Assembly (NCBI RefSeq): GCF_001646865.1
Contig: NZ_LRRB01000059.1
Span: 1 to 45,872 of the forward strand
DNA: 45,872 bases
Direction: 5' to 3'
DNA from: Aldersonia kunmingensis
GTDB taxonomy: Bacteria; Actinomycetota; Actinomycetes; Mycobacteriales; Mycobacteriaceae
Part shown: one piece after another, positions 16,260 through 24,312 of the stretch
Numbering within the stretch: the stretch's first letter is position 1
Layout: each line of letters opens with the position of its first letter
Notes under the pieces: model-generated
Told to the model about the DNA's origin: nothing
Seen by the model: the letters and a program-made list of their open reading frames with translations, nothing else
Databases searched by the model: none
Made by a program: the position numbers and the translations under genes

Positions 16260-17438
16260 ATGACACATCAAGTTCTCGAGCGCGTTGAAGAGGTCGCCGC
16301 GAAACTGGCATCGACTGCCGAGGAAACCGAAGGTCTCGGCAAGCTCTGCGACGAAAGCGTGGCGCTGATCCGTCAGGCCGGCGTGATGCGGATGCTGCAG
16401 CCGACCGACTTCGGCGGCTACGCCGCGCACCCTCGCGACTTCGCCGAATCGGTCATGGCGGTGGCCGCCCAATGCGGTTCGACCGGTTGGGTGTGTGGCG
16501 TCGGCGGAGTGCATCCGTGGGAGATGGCGCTGATGGACCGCCGCCTACAAGACGAAGTGTGGGGCGAGGATCCCGATACCTGGATCGCCTCCCCGTACGC
16601 GGCCCAGGGCATCGCTACGCCCGTCGACGGCGGTTATGTCCTGACCGGCAAATGGAATTTCTCCTCCGGCACCGATCATTGCGACTGGATCTTCCTGGGC
16701 GCGCTCGTCGGCGCCGCGGACGGGTCTCCGGCCGAGCCGCGGCAGATGCTGCATGTGGTGTTGCCGCGCACCGACTACACGATCGTCGACGACTCGTGGG
16801 ATGTCATCGGTCTGTCGGGCACCGGAAGCAAGGACATCATTGTCGACCGCGCCTTTGTGCCGTCTTATCGGACGATCGATCCCGGCCAACTGGAGTCGGG
16901 TGATCCAGAGCAGCGCGGCCGCGACGAAACGCTGTACAAGCTGCCGTTCTGGGCAATGTTCCCGCTGGGAATTACCGCCGCGGTCATCGGTATCACTGAG
17001 GGGGCACTCGCTGCCCATCTCAACTATCAGCGCGACCGTGTCGCAGCGACCGGCACCAGAATCAAGGACGACCCCTACGTCCTCTATGCAATCTCGGACG
17101 CCGCGTCCGAAATCGCGGCGTCCCGAACGCAATTGCTTGCCGGGATCAGTCGCCTGTACGACCGGGCAGATGCCGGAAAACCCATTACCTTCGAAGACCG
17201 GGCGGTGGTGCGGCGGGACCAGATTCGCTGTGCGTGGCGCGCCGTCTCCGCTGCGGATGAGATCTTCGCCAGGTCAGGTGGTAACGCCGCACGCAAAACC
17301 AATCCCCTACAACGCTTTTGGCGCGACGCGCACGTTGGATTGGGGCACGCGATTCATGTCCCTGGAACGATCTACCATTCAACGGCTCTCACCACCATGG
17401 ACATCGATCCGCCGGCACGCCTTCGCGCCATGATCTGA
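16260..17438 (+). CDS. HsaA-like flavin-dependent hydroxylase (acyl-CoA dehydrogenase fold)
   Basis: 392 residues, the length of HsaA, the oxygenase component that hydroxylates 3-HSA in steroid ring degradation. Features shared with HsaA from memory: QCGSTGWVCGVGGVHPWEMA, DEVWGEDPDTWIASPYAAQG, GKWNFSSGTDHCDW, GLSGTGSKDIIVDRAFVP and the C-terminal QRFWRDAHVGLGHA. Such enzymes use reduced flavin from a separate reductase; no HsaB-like reductase is in this window. Start: AGGAGG 6 bases before the ATG. It is divergent from a TetR gene with clear operators. The substrate is probably a phenol or another cyclic compound, not necessarily 3-HSA. Confidence 0.82.
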   Translation: MTHQVLERVEEVAAKLASTAEETEGLGKLCDESVALIRQAGVMRMLQPTDFGGYAAHPRDFAESVMAVAAQCGSTGWVCGVGGVHPWEMALMDRRLQDEVWGEDPDTWIASPYAAQGIATPVDGGYVLTGKWNFSSGTDHCDWIFLGALVGAADGSPAEPRQMLHVVLPRTDYTIVDDSWDVIGLSGTGSKDIIVDRAFVPSYRTIDPGQLESGDPEQRGRDETLYKLPFWAMFPLGITAAVIGITEGALAAHLNYQRDRVAATGTRIKDDPYVLYAISDAASEIAASRTQLLAGISRLYDRADAGKPITFEDRAVVRRDQIRCAWRAVSAADEIFARSGGNAARKTNPLQRFWRDAHVGLGHAIHVPGTIYHSTALTTMDIDPPARLRAMI

Positions 17439-17469
17439 CGCAGACATGCCTGTGCTCGACTGGAATGGA

Positions 17470-17514
17470 AATGGCCGGCAACAACAGCCGATTCGCGTGT
17501 TGTTGCCGGCCATT
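17470..17514. terminator. Hairpin between convergent genes
   Basis: A perfect 17-bp stem, AATGGCCGGCAACAACA (17470-17486) with its complement at 17498-17514, and an 11-base loop. It lies between the stops of the hydroxylase and the convergent SDR. There is no U-tract on either side, so it would act as a shared stem-type terminator or 3' end protector. Confidence 0.7.
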
Positions 17515-17532
17515 CCACGTGCGCCAGTCGAA

Positions 17533-18369
17533 CTACTTCAAGCAGCTACCGGCGTCGACGGGCATCGTGAGTCCGGTGATGTAGCGCGACTCGTCCGAGG
17601 CGAGGAACAGCACTGCGTTGCTGATGTCCTCCGGCTCGACCCACGGGATCGGCAGGGTGTGGAACATCTGGCAGATCGGCGCCATGTCCTCGGGGCCCGG
17701 GTTCTCCAGGTCCGGACGGAACATCGCGAAAGTGCCCTCGTTCAGCAGCATCGGCGTGCCCACATGCGTCGGGTGAATCGAGTTGCAGCGGATCATCTCC
17801 TGGCCCAACTCGACCGCGAAGGTGCGCATGAGGCCGACAACGCCGTGCTTGGCGGCGATGTACTGACCGCAGTGCGGGTAGGCCTTCAGGCCGCCGACCG
17901 AGCTGGTGAGGATGATCGAACCGCCGCGTCCACCCGCGCGGATGTGCGGAACGGCAGCCTTGACCGACTTCCACACACCGGTCAGGTTGGTGTCGATCAT
18001 GACCTGGAAGTCTTCTTCGGGCGTCTTGTCCAGCGGTTCGCCACCATTGCCGATACCGGCATTGGCAACGACGATGTCGAGGCGACCGAGCTGATCCACA
18101 CCCGCGTCAACCGCGCTCTTGAGTGCGTCGTAGTCGCGTACGTCCACCTCGGCGTGGTAGATCCGGCGGTCGAGAGCCTTGACCAGCTCCACGGTCTGCG
18201 CCAGATCGTCCGGAGTGGAAGCTGGAATCGCGCTGTCCACCACCGGCTTACAGATGTCGACCGCAATGATGTCGGCACCCTCCGCGGCCAGCTTGAGTGC
18301 GTGGCTGCGGCCCTGGCCGCGGGCCGCACCCGTGATGAACGCGACCTTGCCCTCTACACGTCCCGTCAT
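17533..18369 (-). CDS. Mycofactocin-coupled SDR oxidoreductase
   Basis: 278 residues, longer than ordinary SDRs. The N-terminal GRVEGKVAFITGAARGQGRS and DIIAVDICKP, the insert between strands 2 and 3 (PASTPDDLAQTVELVKALDR), and the YPHCGQYIAAKHGVVGLMR region are the pattern of the mycofactocin-dependent SDR subfamily (carveol-dehydrogenase-like). These hold NAD tightly and pass electrons to the peptide-derived cofactor mycofactocin. Catalytic Ser (LTSSVGG), Tyr and Lys (YIAAK) are present. It starts 7 bases after the P450 stop on the same strand, so P450 product alcohols are likely substrates (inference). Confidence 0.9.
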   Translation of the reverse strand: MTGRVEGKVAFITGAARGQGRSHALKLAAEGADIIAVDICKPVVDSAIPASTPDDLAQTVELVKALDRRIYHAEVDVRDYDALKSAVDAGVDQLGRLDIVVANAGIGNGGEPLDKTPEEDFQVMIDTNLTGVWKSVKAAVPHIRAGGRGGSIILTSSVGGLKAYPHCGQYIAAKHGVVGLMRTFAVELGQEMIRCNSIHPTHVGTPMLLNEGTFAMFRPDLENPGPEDMAPICQMFHTLPIPWVEPEDISNAVLFLASDESRYITGLTMPVDAGSCLK

Positions 18370-18376
18370 TGGTTCC

Positions 18377-19654
18377 TCACTTCTTTTCGTCGAACTCGAT
18401 ATGCAGCTCAGTCAGGCCGCGAAGGATGAAGGTTGGCTCGTAGCTGTAGCTGCGGTCGTCGACCGGACCGTGCTTTTCCTCGTTGATCCGGATGTCGGAC
18501 ATGCGGTCGAGCAATCGCTCGATCGTGACGCGGCCCTCGACGCGGGCGAGCGGGCCACCCGGGCAGGAATGCGCGCCGCGCGCGAATGCCATGTGCTCGC
18601 GGACGTTCTTGCGATCGAGCTTGAACGTGTGCGGATCCTCGAACCGGCGCGGATCGCGGTTGATCGCGCCGGCGGCGTACATGACGACAGAGCCGACCGG
18701 AATATCGACGCCGCCGAGCGTGGTGTCCTTCTTGGCCAACCGGAACCCGCTCTTCACCGGTGCGTCCATCCGCAGCGACTCTTCGACGAAGTTCGGGATG
18801 AGGCTCCGGTCCTCGCGCAGCGCCTGCTGCACGTCGGGCCGGTCGCCGAGCACGCGGACCGACGCGGACAACAGCTTCGTCGTGGTTTCCTGGCCGGCCG
18901 CGAAGAGGAAGGTGGCCGAACGCACGACGTCGATGACCTCGGGGGTCGATCCGTCCGGGTACAAGGCGGTGGCGAGGGCGGTCAGGATGTCGTCCTGCGG
19001 GTTCGCTCGCCGATCGGAGATGAATTCGCTGAACTTCTCATCGAGCCACTCGAGCGGGTTGATCGCCACGGCCTCCTTCTGGAGGCTGCCCACGGTCGAA
19101 CCGGGGCGAGGCGCGCCGAGCACGTTGCGGAACTCGTCGTGGTACTCCTCGGGAACGCCGAGCATATCGGCAATCACCAACAGCGAGAACGGCTTGGCGT
19201 AGGCCTCGAGGAAGTTGCACTTGCCATCGGCGATGAACTCGTCAAGCTGCTGGTCGGCGAGCTTCCACATGAACTCCTCGTTCTCCTTGAGCCGCTTCGG
19301 CGTCAGGAGCTTGAAGAGGACCGACCGCGCATTCGTGTGCTCGGGCGGATCCATGGTCACCATGTGCTCGTTCATCGGCATCAGGTGACGGTTCTGCGCG
19401 ATCAACTCGGTGATGTCGTCACCGACCACCTCGAACGGGAGCGGCGGAAACGGGCCGGCCACCGCGACGCACGAAGAGAAGGTCTCGTGGTCCTTGAAGA
19501 CCACGTTCGCCTCTTCGGCGCCGGTCACGGCGTAGACGCCGTGGTGCGGTTCCTGGCTGACCGGGCACTTCGCGCGCATGTAGTCGAAGTACGGATGCGG
19601 GTCAGGCACCAGGGACGGATCGGTGAAATAGTCGACCGTTTCGAAGTCGGTCAC
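18377..19654 (-). CDS. Cytochrome P450, third of four
   Basis: 425 residues. I-helix FLFAAGQETTTKL, ExxR in EESLRM, and heme loop FARGAHSCPGGPLAR with the thiolate Cys. The first Gly of the usual FGxGxHxC motif is Ala. The long insert PLPFEVVGDDITELIAQNRHL before the C-helix resembles P450s that act on bulky terpenoid or lipid substrates, but the substrate cannot be named. The GTG start follows AAGGAGA by 5 bases. It is transcribed ahead of the mycofactocin-type SDR. Confidence 0.92.
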   Translation of the reverse strand: MTDFETVDYFTDPSLVPDPHPYFDYMRAKCPVSQEPHHGVYAVTGAEEANVVFKDHETFSSCVAVAGPFPPLPFEVVGDDITELIAQNRHLMPMNEHMVTMDPPEHTNARSVLFKLLTPKRLKENEEFMWKLADQQLDEFIADGKCNFLEAYAKPFSLLVIADMLGVPEEYHDEFRNVLGAPRPGSTVGSLQKEAVAINPLEWLDEKFSEFISDRRANPQDDILTALATALYPDGSTPEVIDVVRSATFLFAAGQETTTKLLSASVRVLGDRPDVQQALREDRSLIPNFVEESLRMDAPVKSGFRLAKKDTTLGGVDIPVGSVVMYAAGAINRDPRRFEDPHTFKLDRKNVREHMAFARGAHSCPGGPLARVEGRVTIERLLDRMSDIRINEEKHGPVDDRSYSYEPTFILRGLTELHIEFDEKK

Positions 19655-19704
19655 GGGGTTCTCCTTACCGGGGCCGGCTGTGCGGCGGCATTGCGAGTAC
19701 GTCG

Positions 19705-19736
19705 TTCTTGAATTGCAAGAATAGTACTACCGGTAG
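19705..19736. promoter_or_regulatory. Inverted repeats upstream of the P450-SDR operon
   Basis: TTCTTG-N5-CAAGAA (19705-19721) and the perfect 10-bp palindrome CTACCGGTAG (19727-19736) lie 51-82 bases upstream of the P450 start. These are operator-like, but no matching site appears at the nearby TetR genes. Nothing coding is seen in 19655-19951. Confidence 0.4.
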
Positions 19737-19856
19737 CGGAGAGGAATACTTCAGCTAGAACTCCTTCCTACCCCTCCCATGTGCGCACGTAGTTGAGAAC
19801 AAGAGCCGCAGGTCAGCACCGCCCTAACCGCGCTCGCTTCGGGGAGGCGCTGCCCT

Positions 19857-19932
19857 CGCCGCACACTTCCTGACGATTCGCAAACGTGGTGGCATGCAAA
19901 TGCTTGTGCGGCTCGACAGAAAGTGTGCGGCG
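19857..19932. repeat. 12-bp perfect inverted repeat downstream of the TetR gene
   Basis: CGCCGCACACTT (19857-19868) and AAGTGTGCGGCG (19921-19932) pair across a 52-base loop just after the TetR stop at 19952. It may end the TetR transcript before the P450 promoter; there is no U-tract. Confidence 0.4.
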
Positions 19933-19951
19933 GGATGGGTGCGGTTGCGTA

Positions 19952-20560
19952 TCAGTGCGCGGGGTGGGTGCCCATGCCGAACAGGGTTTCGGCGAGGAAC
20001 GCGATCATCTCGTCCTTGTCCACCGCGATCGTCTGGGTCTGCACCGTGTGCCAGGCCCGGTCGAGTAGGCCGAGCGCCGCGATTCCGACGACCTCGGGTG
20101 AATGCTCCGAACCCGCGCTGATCGCCTGGCCGAGGATCCACGCCACGCGGGTCTGCATGCGCGTATTGCCGCGGCGGAAATCCTCGGTGTCCGGCGCGGA
20201 GAACGATGCGGCCAGGGCAAAAGCACCGTGCCGGTCCATGTAGTCGAAGTAGGCCCGCACGAAGTCCCGCACGTCCGAACGTCGGCGCGGTTCGGGGTAG
20301 GTGTCCCATAGCGCGAGCACTACACGCAGGTCGCGATACGCGCTGTCGCCGAGGTATCCGAACACCTCGCGCTTGTCCTTGAAGTAGGTGTAGAAGCCGG
20401 CGCGGGAAATCCCGCAGGCCTCGGTGATCGCGTTGACGGTCGTACCTGCGTAGCCGCGTTCGAGAAACAGCTGCCGGGTCGCCGCGACGATCAGCGCGCG
20501 AGTGCGCTCGGCTCGGCCCAGTGGTGCGTCGCCGGAGTGGGCATCCTCGATCACCGTCAC
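19952..20560 (-). CDS. TetR-family transcriptional regulator
   Basis: 202 residues. The helix-turn-helix lies at about residues 38-62 (TTVNAITEACGISRAGFYTYF), preceded by RALIVAATRQLFLERGYAG. The C-terminal domain is typical of larger TetR ligand domains. The start is a GTG at 20560. Two matching operator-like sequences lie between it and the divergent amidohydrolase gene, so it probably controls that operon and itself (inference). The ligand is unknown. Confidence 0.9.
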   Translation of the reverse strand: MTVIEDAHSGDAPLGRAERTRALIVAATRQLFLERGYAGTTVNAITEACGISRAGFYTYFKDKREVFGYLGDSAYRDLRVVLALWDTYPEPRRRSDVRDFVRAYFDYMDRHGAFALAASFSAPDTEDFRRGNTRMQTRVAWILGQAISAGSEHSPEVVGIAALGLLDRAWHTVQTQTIAVDKDEMIAFLAETLFGMGTHPAH

Positions 20561-20575
20561 GCAGCGACCTTATCC

Positions 20576-20656
20576 GACGATAGCGTCAATATGTGTTAAT
20601 GCAGGCCAAGCTAATTATGGGGAGCTAGGCAAGTAGTTCTTGACACTATCGTCAAG
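20576..20656. promoter_or_regulatory. Paired TetR operator candidates
   Basis: TTGACGCTATCGTC (minus strand, 20576-20589) and TTGACACTATCGTC (20641-20653) share 13 of 14 bases. The second extends to a palindrome, CTTGAC-N6-GTCAAG at 20639-20656. Both lie between the TetR start and the amidohydrolase start. Confidence 0.6.
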
Positions 20657-20700
20657 ATGGTGCGAATCTCGAACGAACGCGGTGCGGACGAGGAGACCCA

Positions 20701-21930
20701 ATGGTTCAGTTCACCGAGGCGCCGATCTTCGACGCCGATCAGCACATGTACGAGACCCCCGAAGCGCTGACCAAGTTCCTGCCCGAGCGCTATGCGCATG
20801 CGGTGCAGTTCGTGCAGATCGGCAAGCGAACGCGGATCGCGATCAACAACCGGATCACAGACTTCATCCCGAATCCGACGTTCGAACGCGTCGCCGCGCC
20901 TGGTGCGCACGAGAAGTTCTTTGCCGGCGAGAACACCGAGGGGTTGACCCTCCGTGAAATGCAGGGACCAGCCATCGAGGCGCCTGCGGCGACCCGCAAC
21001 CCCGAAGATCGGGTGAAGGAACTCGACCGGCAGGGCGTCACCGAGGCGCTGGTCTATCCGACGCTGGCCAGCCTCGTCGAGCATTCCGCCGCCGACGACC
21101 CAGAGCTGACCATGGCGATAATCCACGCGCTCAACGAATGGATGGCCGAGCACTGGACCTACGCCTACGAGAACCGGGTGTTCACGACCCCGGTCATCAA
21201 CTGCGCCGAAGTGGCGGGTGCGCAGCGAGAGCTCGACTACATCCTCTCCCGAGGTGCGCGCGCCGCGCTGATCAAGCCCGCGCCGGTGAAGGGCGTCAAC
21301 GGCTGGCGCTCACCGGCTTTGCCGGAGTTCGATCCGTTCTGGCGCGACGTCGAAGCCGCAGGGTTACCGATCGTCCTACACGCCAGCCAGCCGCCGCTCG
21401 ACGAGTACGTCAACAAATGGGAGCCGCCGAGCACACAGAACTTCATGGCGATGAGCGCGTTCCGCTGGCTCGTACTCGGTCACCGCGAAATCGCCGACAT
21501 GCTGGGCAGTCTCATCTGCCACGGCACATTGACCCGGTTCCCGAAGCTGCGCATTGCCAGCGTGGAGAGCGGTAGCTCGTGGATTCATCCGCTGTTCCAC
21601 GACCTCGCCGACCTGCAGAAGAAGATGCCGCAAAACTTCCCGGAGGACCCGCTCGAGGTGTTCCGCCGCAACATCTGGGTGAGCCCGTTCTGGGAGGGTG
21701 TTGTCGCTGATGTGGTGGAGACGGTCGGCTGGGACCGGGTGCTGTTCGGCTCGGACTATCCGCATCCGGAGGGTTTGCCCGAGCCAAAGGGCTTCTGGCG
21801 CTACGCCGAAGGCATGGACGTGCGGCGCACCTACGACTTCATGGGTGACAACGCGCGCCGGTTCATGGGGCTTCCGATCGCCAACCCGGACCCGGCCGCG
21901 GCTCAGCCCCCGGCGCTCGCGGGCGCCTGA
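20701..21930 (+). CDS. Amidohydrolase family 2 (ACMSD-like) metal-dependent hydrolase or decarboxylase
   Basis: 409 residues. The N-terminal metal site reads IFDADQH instead of the usual DxHxH, a form common in actinobacterial relatives. Later ligands are His in IVLHASQPP near residue 225 and Asp in FGSDYPHPEG near 350. Family members are decarboxylases or hydrolases in the breakdown of aromatic and heterocyclic compounds. The start follows GAGGAGA at 5 bases. It is divergent from a TetR gene and 53 bases upstream of a luciferase-like oxidoreductase, likely one operon. Confidence 0.85.
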   Translation: MVQFTEAPIFDADQHMYETPEALTKFLPERYAHAVQFVQIGKRTRIAINNRITDFIPNPTFERVAAPGAHEKFFAGENTEGLTLREMQGPAIEAPAATRNPEDRVKELDRQGVTEALVYPTLASLVEHSAADDPELTMAIIHALNEWMAEHWTYAYENRVFTTPVINCAEVAGAQRELDYILSRGARAALIKPAPVKGVNGWRSPALPEFDPFWRDVEAAGLPIVLHASQPPLDEYVNKWEPPSTQNFMAMSAFRWLVLGHREIADMLGSLICHGTLTRFPKLRIASVESGSSWIHPLFHDLADLQKKMPQNFPEDPLEVFRRNIWVSPFWEGVVADVVETVGWDRVLFGSDYPHPEGLPEPKGFWRYAEGMDVRRTYDFMGDNARRFMGLPIANPDPAAAQPPALAGA

Positions 21931-21983
21931 GCGCTCCGGATCACCGAGGCTAACAACTGCGGCTATAAGGAAGGGATCTGGGC

Positions 21984-23042
21984 ATGAGCGGAACCGAACG
22001 GGTGCTCGACGAGCTCGGCTACTACCTGCTCGCCGGTGCGGGCGGCACCGGCCCGGCGTCCTTGATGGACGAAGCGCGCCAGGGTGAGGAACTCGGCTTC
22101 GGCACCGCTTTCATCTCCGAGCGGTGGAATATCAAGGAGGCGTCCTCGCTCGTCGGTGCCGCGTGCGCGGTGACGAGCCGGATGCAGATCGCCACGGCCG
22201 CGACGAATCACAACACCCGCCACCCGCTGATCACCGCCTCGTGGGCCACGACGATGCACCGACTCTCCGGTGGCCGGTTCACGCTCGGGCTCGGCCGCGG
22301 TGTCGCCGCGATGTACAAGGCGTTCGGGGTGCCATCGGTGACCACCGCGCAACTCGAGGACTTCGCGCAGGTGATGCGGAAACTGTGGCATGGCGAGGTG
22401 ATCTTCAACCACGACGGACCGATCGGCAAGTACCAGGTGCTGTTTCTCGATCCGGACTTCCGCGAAGACATCCGGCTGGGGCTCGTGGCGTTCGGGCCGC
22501 AGACCCTCGCCCTGGGTGGGCGGATGTTCGATGACGTCATCCTGCACACGTACTTCACGCCCGAAACCCTGCAGCGGTGCGTGAAGACCGTGAAGGACGC
22601 GGCCGAACTGGCGGGCCGCGACCCGGACAGCGTGCGAGTGTGGTCCTGTTTCGCGACGGTCGGCGACCATCTGCCCGAAGAGGTACGGCTGAAGAAGACT
22701 GTCGCCCGCCTCGCCACCTATCTGCAGGGCTACGGCGACCTGCTGGTGAACACCAACCAGTGGGATCCGGCTGTGCTGCAACGCTTCCGGGAAGACCCGG
22801 TGGTGACTTCGATCCCGGGCGGAATCGACGCGAAAGCGACAGCCGACCAGATCGAGCACATCGCAACCCTGATCCCCGAGGAATGGCTCGAACCCTCGGC
22901 GACCGGATCGGCACAGCAGTGCGTGGACCGGATACGTAAGGAATTCGCTTACGGCGCAGACGCATTGATCATGCACGGGTCGACGCCCGACGAGCTGGAA
23001 CCGGTCGTCAAGGCCTATCGCGCGGTCCCCGCGGGGGCGTGA
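21984..23042 (+). CDS. Luciferase-like (F420-type) oxidoreductase
   Basis: 352 residues of the LLM class. Seen: ELGFGTAFISERWNIKEAS, NHNTRHPLITASWATTMHRL and LSGGRFTLGLGRG, the flavin or F420 phosphate-binding part of the TIM barrel. Actinobacterial members of this subgroup mostly use cofactor F420. Start: AAGGAAGGG precedes the ATG. It is the second gene of the amidohydrolase operon. The C-terminus, with TGSAQQCVDRIRKEFAYGADALIMHG, is the usual family end. The substrate is unknown. Confidence 0.85.
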   Translation: MSGTERVLDELGYYLLAGAGGTGPASLMDEARQGEELGFGTAFISERWNIKEASSLVGAACAVTSRMQIATAATNHNTRHPLITASWATTMHRLSGGRFTLGLGRGVAAMYKAFGVPSVTTAQLEDFAQVMRKLWHGEVIFNHDGPIGKYQVLFLDPDFREDIRLGLVAFGPQTLALGGRMFDDVILHTYFTPETLQRCVKTVKDAAELAGRDPDSVRVWSCFATVGDHLPEEVRLKKTVARLATYLQGYGDLLVNTNQWDPAVLQRFREDPVVTSIPGGIDAKATADQIEHIATLIPEEWLEPSATGSAQQCVDRIRKEFAYGADALIMHGSTPDELEPVVKAYRAVPAGA

Positions 23043-23044
23043 AG

Positions 23045-23560
23045 CTACTTGACGTTGACGTCGATGCAGCTATAGAGGGCGTTTGCGGTGTCCTCGATGT
23101 TCCACACGGCCAGGACCTTCTGCTTGCCGGTCAGGTTGCCGAAGTCCAGCGTGTGAGTCACGGTCTCGATGCCGACTTCCTTTCCGGCTTCGGTGAACTC
23201 GGCGATCCGCCTGCCGCCAACGAAGTACTGGAAGCTGCTGGTCTTGTGTGGCGCCGACACCTTCCACGCGAACTGCTGCATGCGGCCTACCGGGGTGGCC
23301 TTCCACTCCTTGGAGTCGTCGTTGAGTTCGGCAAATCGTTCGTTGCCGCCGCTGCAGTCGGTGAGTCCCTTCGGGCCCTCGACGCTCAGTTGCTCGCCCT
23401 GGACCGAATCGCAGCCAACCGTTCCGGCCGCGCACTGTGCCTGCCTACTCGGCGGGTTGGAAATGTACTCGTTGGCACTCGCGATGCCCGGCACGCTCAG
23501 GGCGACAACTGGGGCGACCAGTGCGCCGACGGCAAGAGCGATCTTCGACTTCGCGTGCAT
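23045..23560 (-). CDS. Secreted AA10/LPMO-like (CBM33) protein lacking the first copper histidine
   Basis: 171 residues. A Sec signal peptide of about 29 residues ends in GIASA, giving a mature N-terminus of Asn30-Glu-Tyr-Ile-Ser. The rest matches chitin- and cellulose-active AA10 lytic polysaccharide monooxygenases: NPPSRQAQCAAG, EGPKGLTDCSGGN, FAWKVSAPHKTSSFQYF with the second brace His105, and VLAVWNIEDTANALYSC with the axial Tyr163. In active enzymes mature residue 1 is His, part of the copper histidine brace; here the codon AAC gives Asn, so the normal copper site cannot form. Four Cys (43, 50, 69, 165) could form two disulphides. It may be a binding protein or have another role. Confidence 0.85.
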   Translation of the reverse strand: MHAKSKIALAVGALVAPVVALSVPGIASANEYISNPPSRQAQCAAGTVGCDSVQGEQLSVEGPKGLTDCSGGNERFAELNDDSKEWKATPVGRMQQFAWKVSAPHKTSSFQYFVGGRRIAEFTEAGKEVGIETVTHTLDFGNLTGKQKVLAVWNIEDTANALYSCIDVNVK

Positions 23561-23600
23561 TTCTTTTCCTCACGTTGACCCCGGGACGTGCGCGAGGAAC

Positions 23601-23614
23601 TAGAACACGTGCTA
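23601..23614. promoter_or_regulatory. KstR-like box, 13 of 14 bases
   Basis: TAGAACACGTGCTA resembles the KstR consensus TNNAACNNGTTNNA (known from mycobacterial steroid regulons), with one mismatch. It lies 41-54 bases upstream of the LPMO-like start. One match alone is weak. Confidence 0.3.
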
Positions 23615-23641
23615 GAAGGAGCCGTCAAGACCTACCGTGAG

Positions 23642-24235
23642 TTAGTCGGTCTTGCGTGACGCGGGGCGGGCGCGCAGATGAGCGCGTTCGCCCTGTTTGC
23701 CGAACAGGCTGAGGAACTCCACCGGCTCGTCGTCGGCTGCGCCGAACCAATGCGGAACGCGGGTGTCGAACTCGGCAGCCTCGCCCGGCGCGAGGATGAT
23801 GTCGTGCTCGCCGAGGACGACGCGGAGCCGCCCGTTGAGCACATAGAGCCACTCGTAGCCCTCATGCGTTTTCGGGGCCGGCTCGCGCCGGGAGCTGTCG
23901 GGCGCGATGACCAGCTTGTAGGCCTGGATCCCGCCCGCCCGCTTGGTCAGCGGCAGCATGGTCATCCCGTGCATGGTCACCGGGCGCAGGTGGATCCGGG
24001 GGTCGCCGGTCGCAGGCGCATCCACGAGTTCGTCCAGCGTGACGCCGTGCGCCCGTGCCAGCGGCAACAGCTGCTCGAGCGACGGTCGTCGTTCGCCGGA
24101 CTCGAGGCGGGACAGGGTGCTCACCGAGATACCCGTCGTCGCGGACAGTTCGGCCAGTGTGGTCTCGCGTTGTTTGCGCAGCGCACGCAGCCGGGGACCG
24201 ACCGCGTCGAGTGCTTCATCGATGCTGTCTGTCAT
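23642..24235 (-). CDS. XRE-family regulator with C-terminal cupin domain
   Basis: 197 residues. The helix-turn-helix reads TLAELSATTGISVSTLSRLESG at about residues 26-47, and GERRPSLEQLLPLARAHG completes the XRE fold. The cupin barrel spans about 90-180, with THEGYEWLYVLNGRLRVVLGEHD and LAPGEAAEFDTRVPHWFG. His and Glu of the cupin metal motif are present. The ATG at 24235 is preferred over an upstream TTG or ATG because the operator repeats lie directly upstream. It is divergent from the flavoprotein gene and probably represses it in response to a small ligand or metal (inference). Confidence 0.88.
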   Translation of the reverse strand: MTDSIDEALDAVGPRLRALRKQRETTLAELSATTGISVSTLSRLESGERRPSLEQLLPLARAHGVTLDELVDAPATGDPRIHLRPVTMHGMTMLPLTKRAGGIQAYKLVIAPDSSRREPAPKTHEGYEWLYVLNGRLRVVLGEHDIILAPGEAAEFDTRVPHWFGAADDEPVEFLSLFGKQGERAHLRARPASRKTD

Positions 24236-24242
24236 GCACCCA

Positions 24243-24270
24243 GTTTGCCACATTGGCAAACTTGTTTGCC
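24243..24270. promoter_or_regulatory. Putative XRE-cupin operator, GTTTGCC repeats
   Basis: GTTTGCC (24243-24249), GGCAAAC (24255-24261) and a second GTTTGCC (24264-24270). The first two form a perfect inverted repeat with a 5-base spacer. A related GTTTGC lies at 24296-24301, next to the flavoprotein ribosome site. All sit in the divergent gap. Confidence 0.6.
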
Positions 24271-24312
24271 GTTCTGAGTGATTAGTGGTCATCCTGTTTG
24301 CAGGAGGTGGTC

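Noticed and set aside
18179-19711. 510-residue + strand frame
   Set aside because: It is antisense to the P450 at 18377, which has the I-helix, ExxR and heme motifs.
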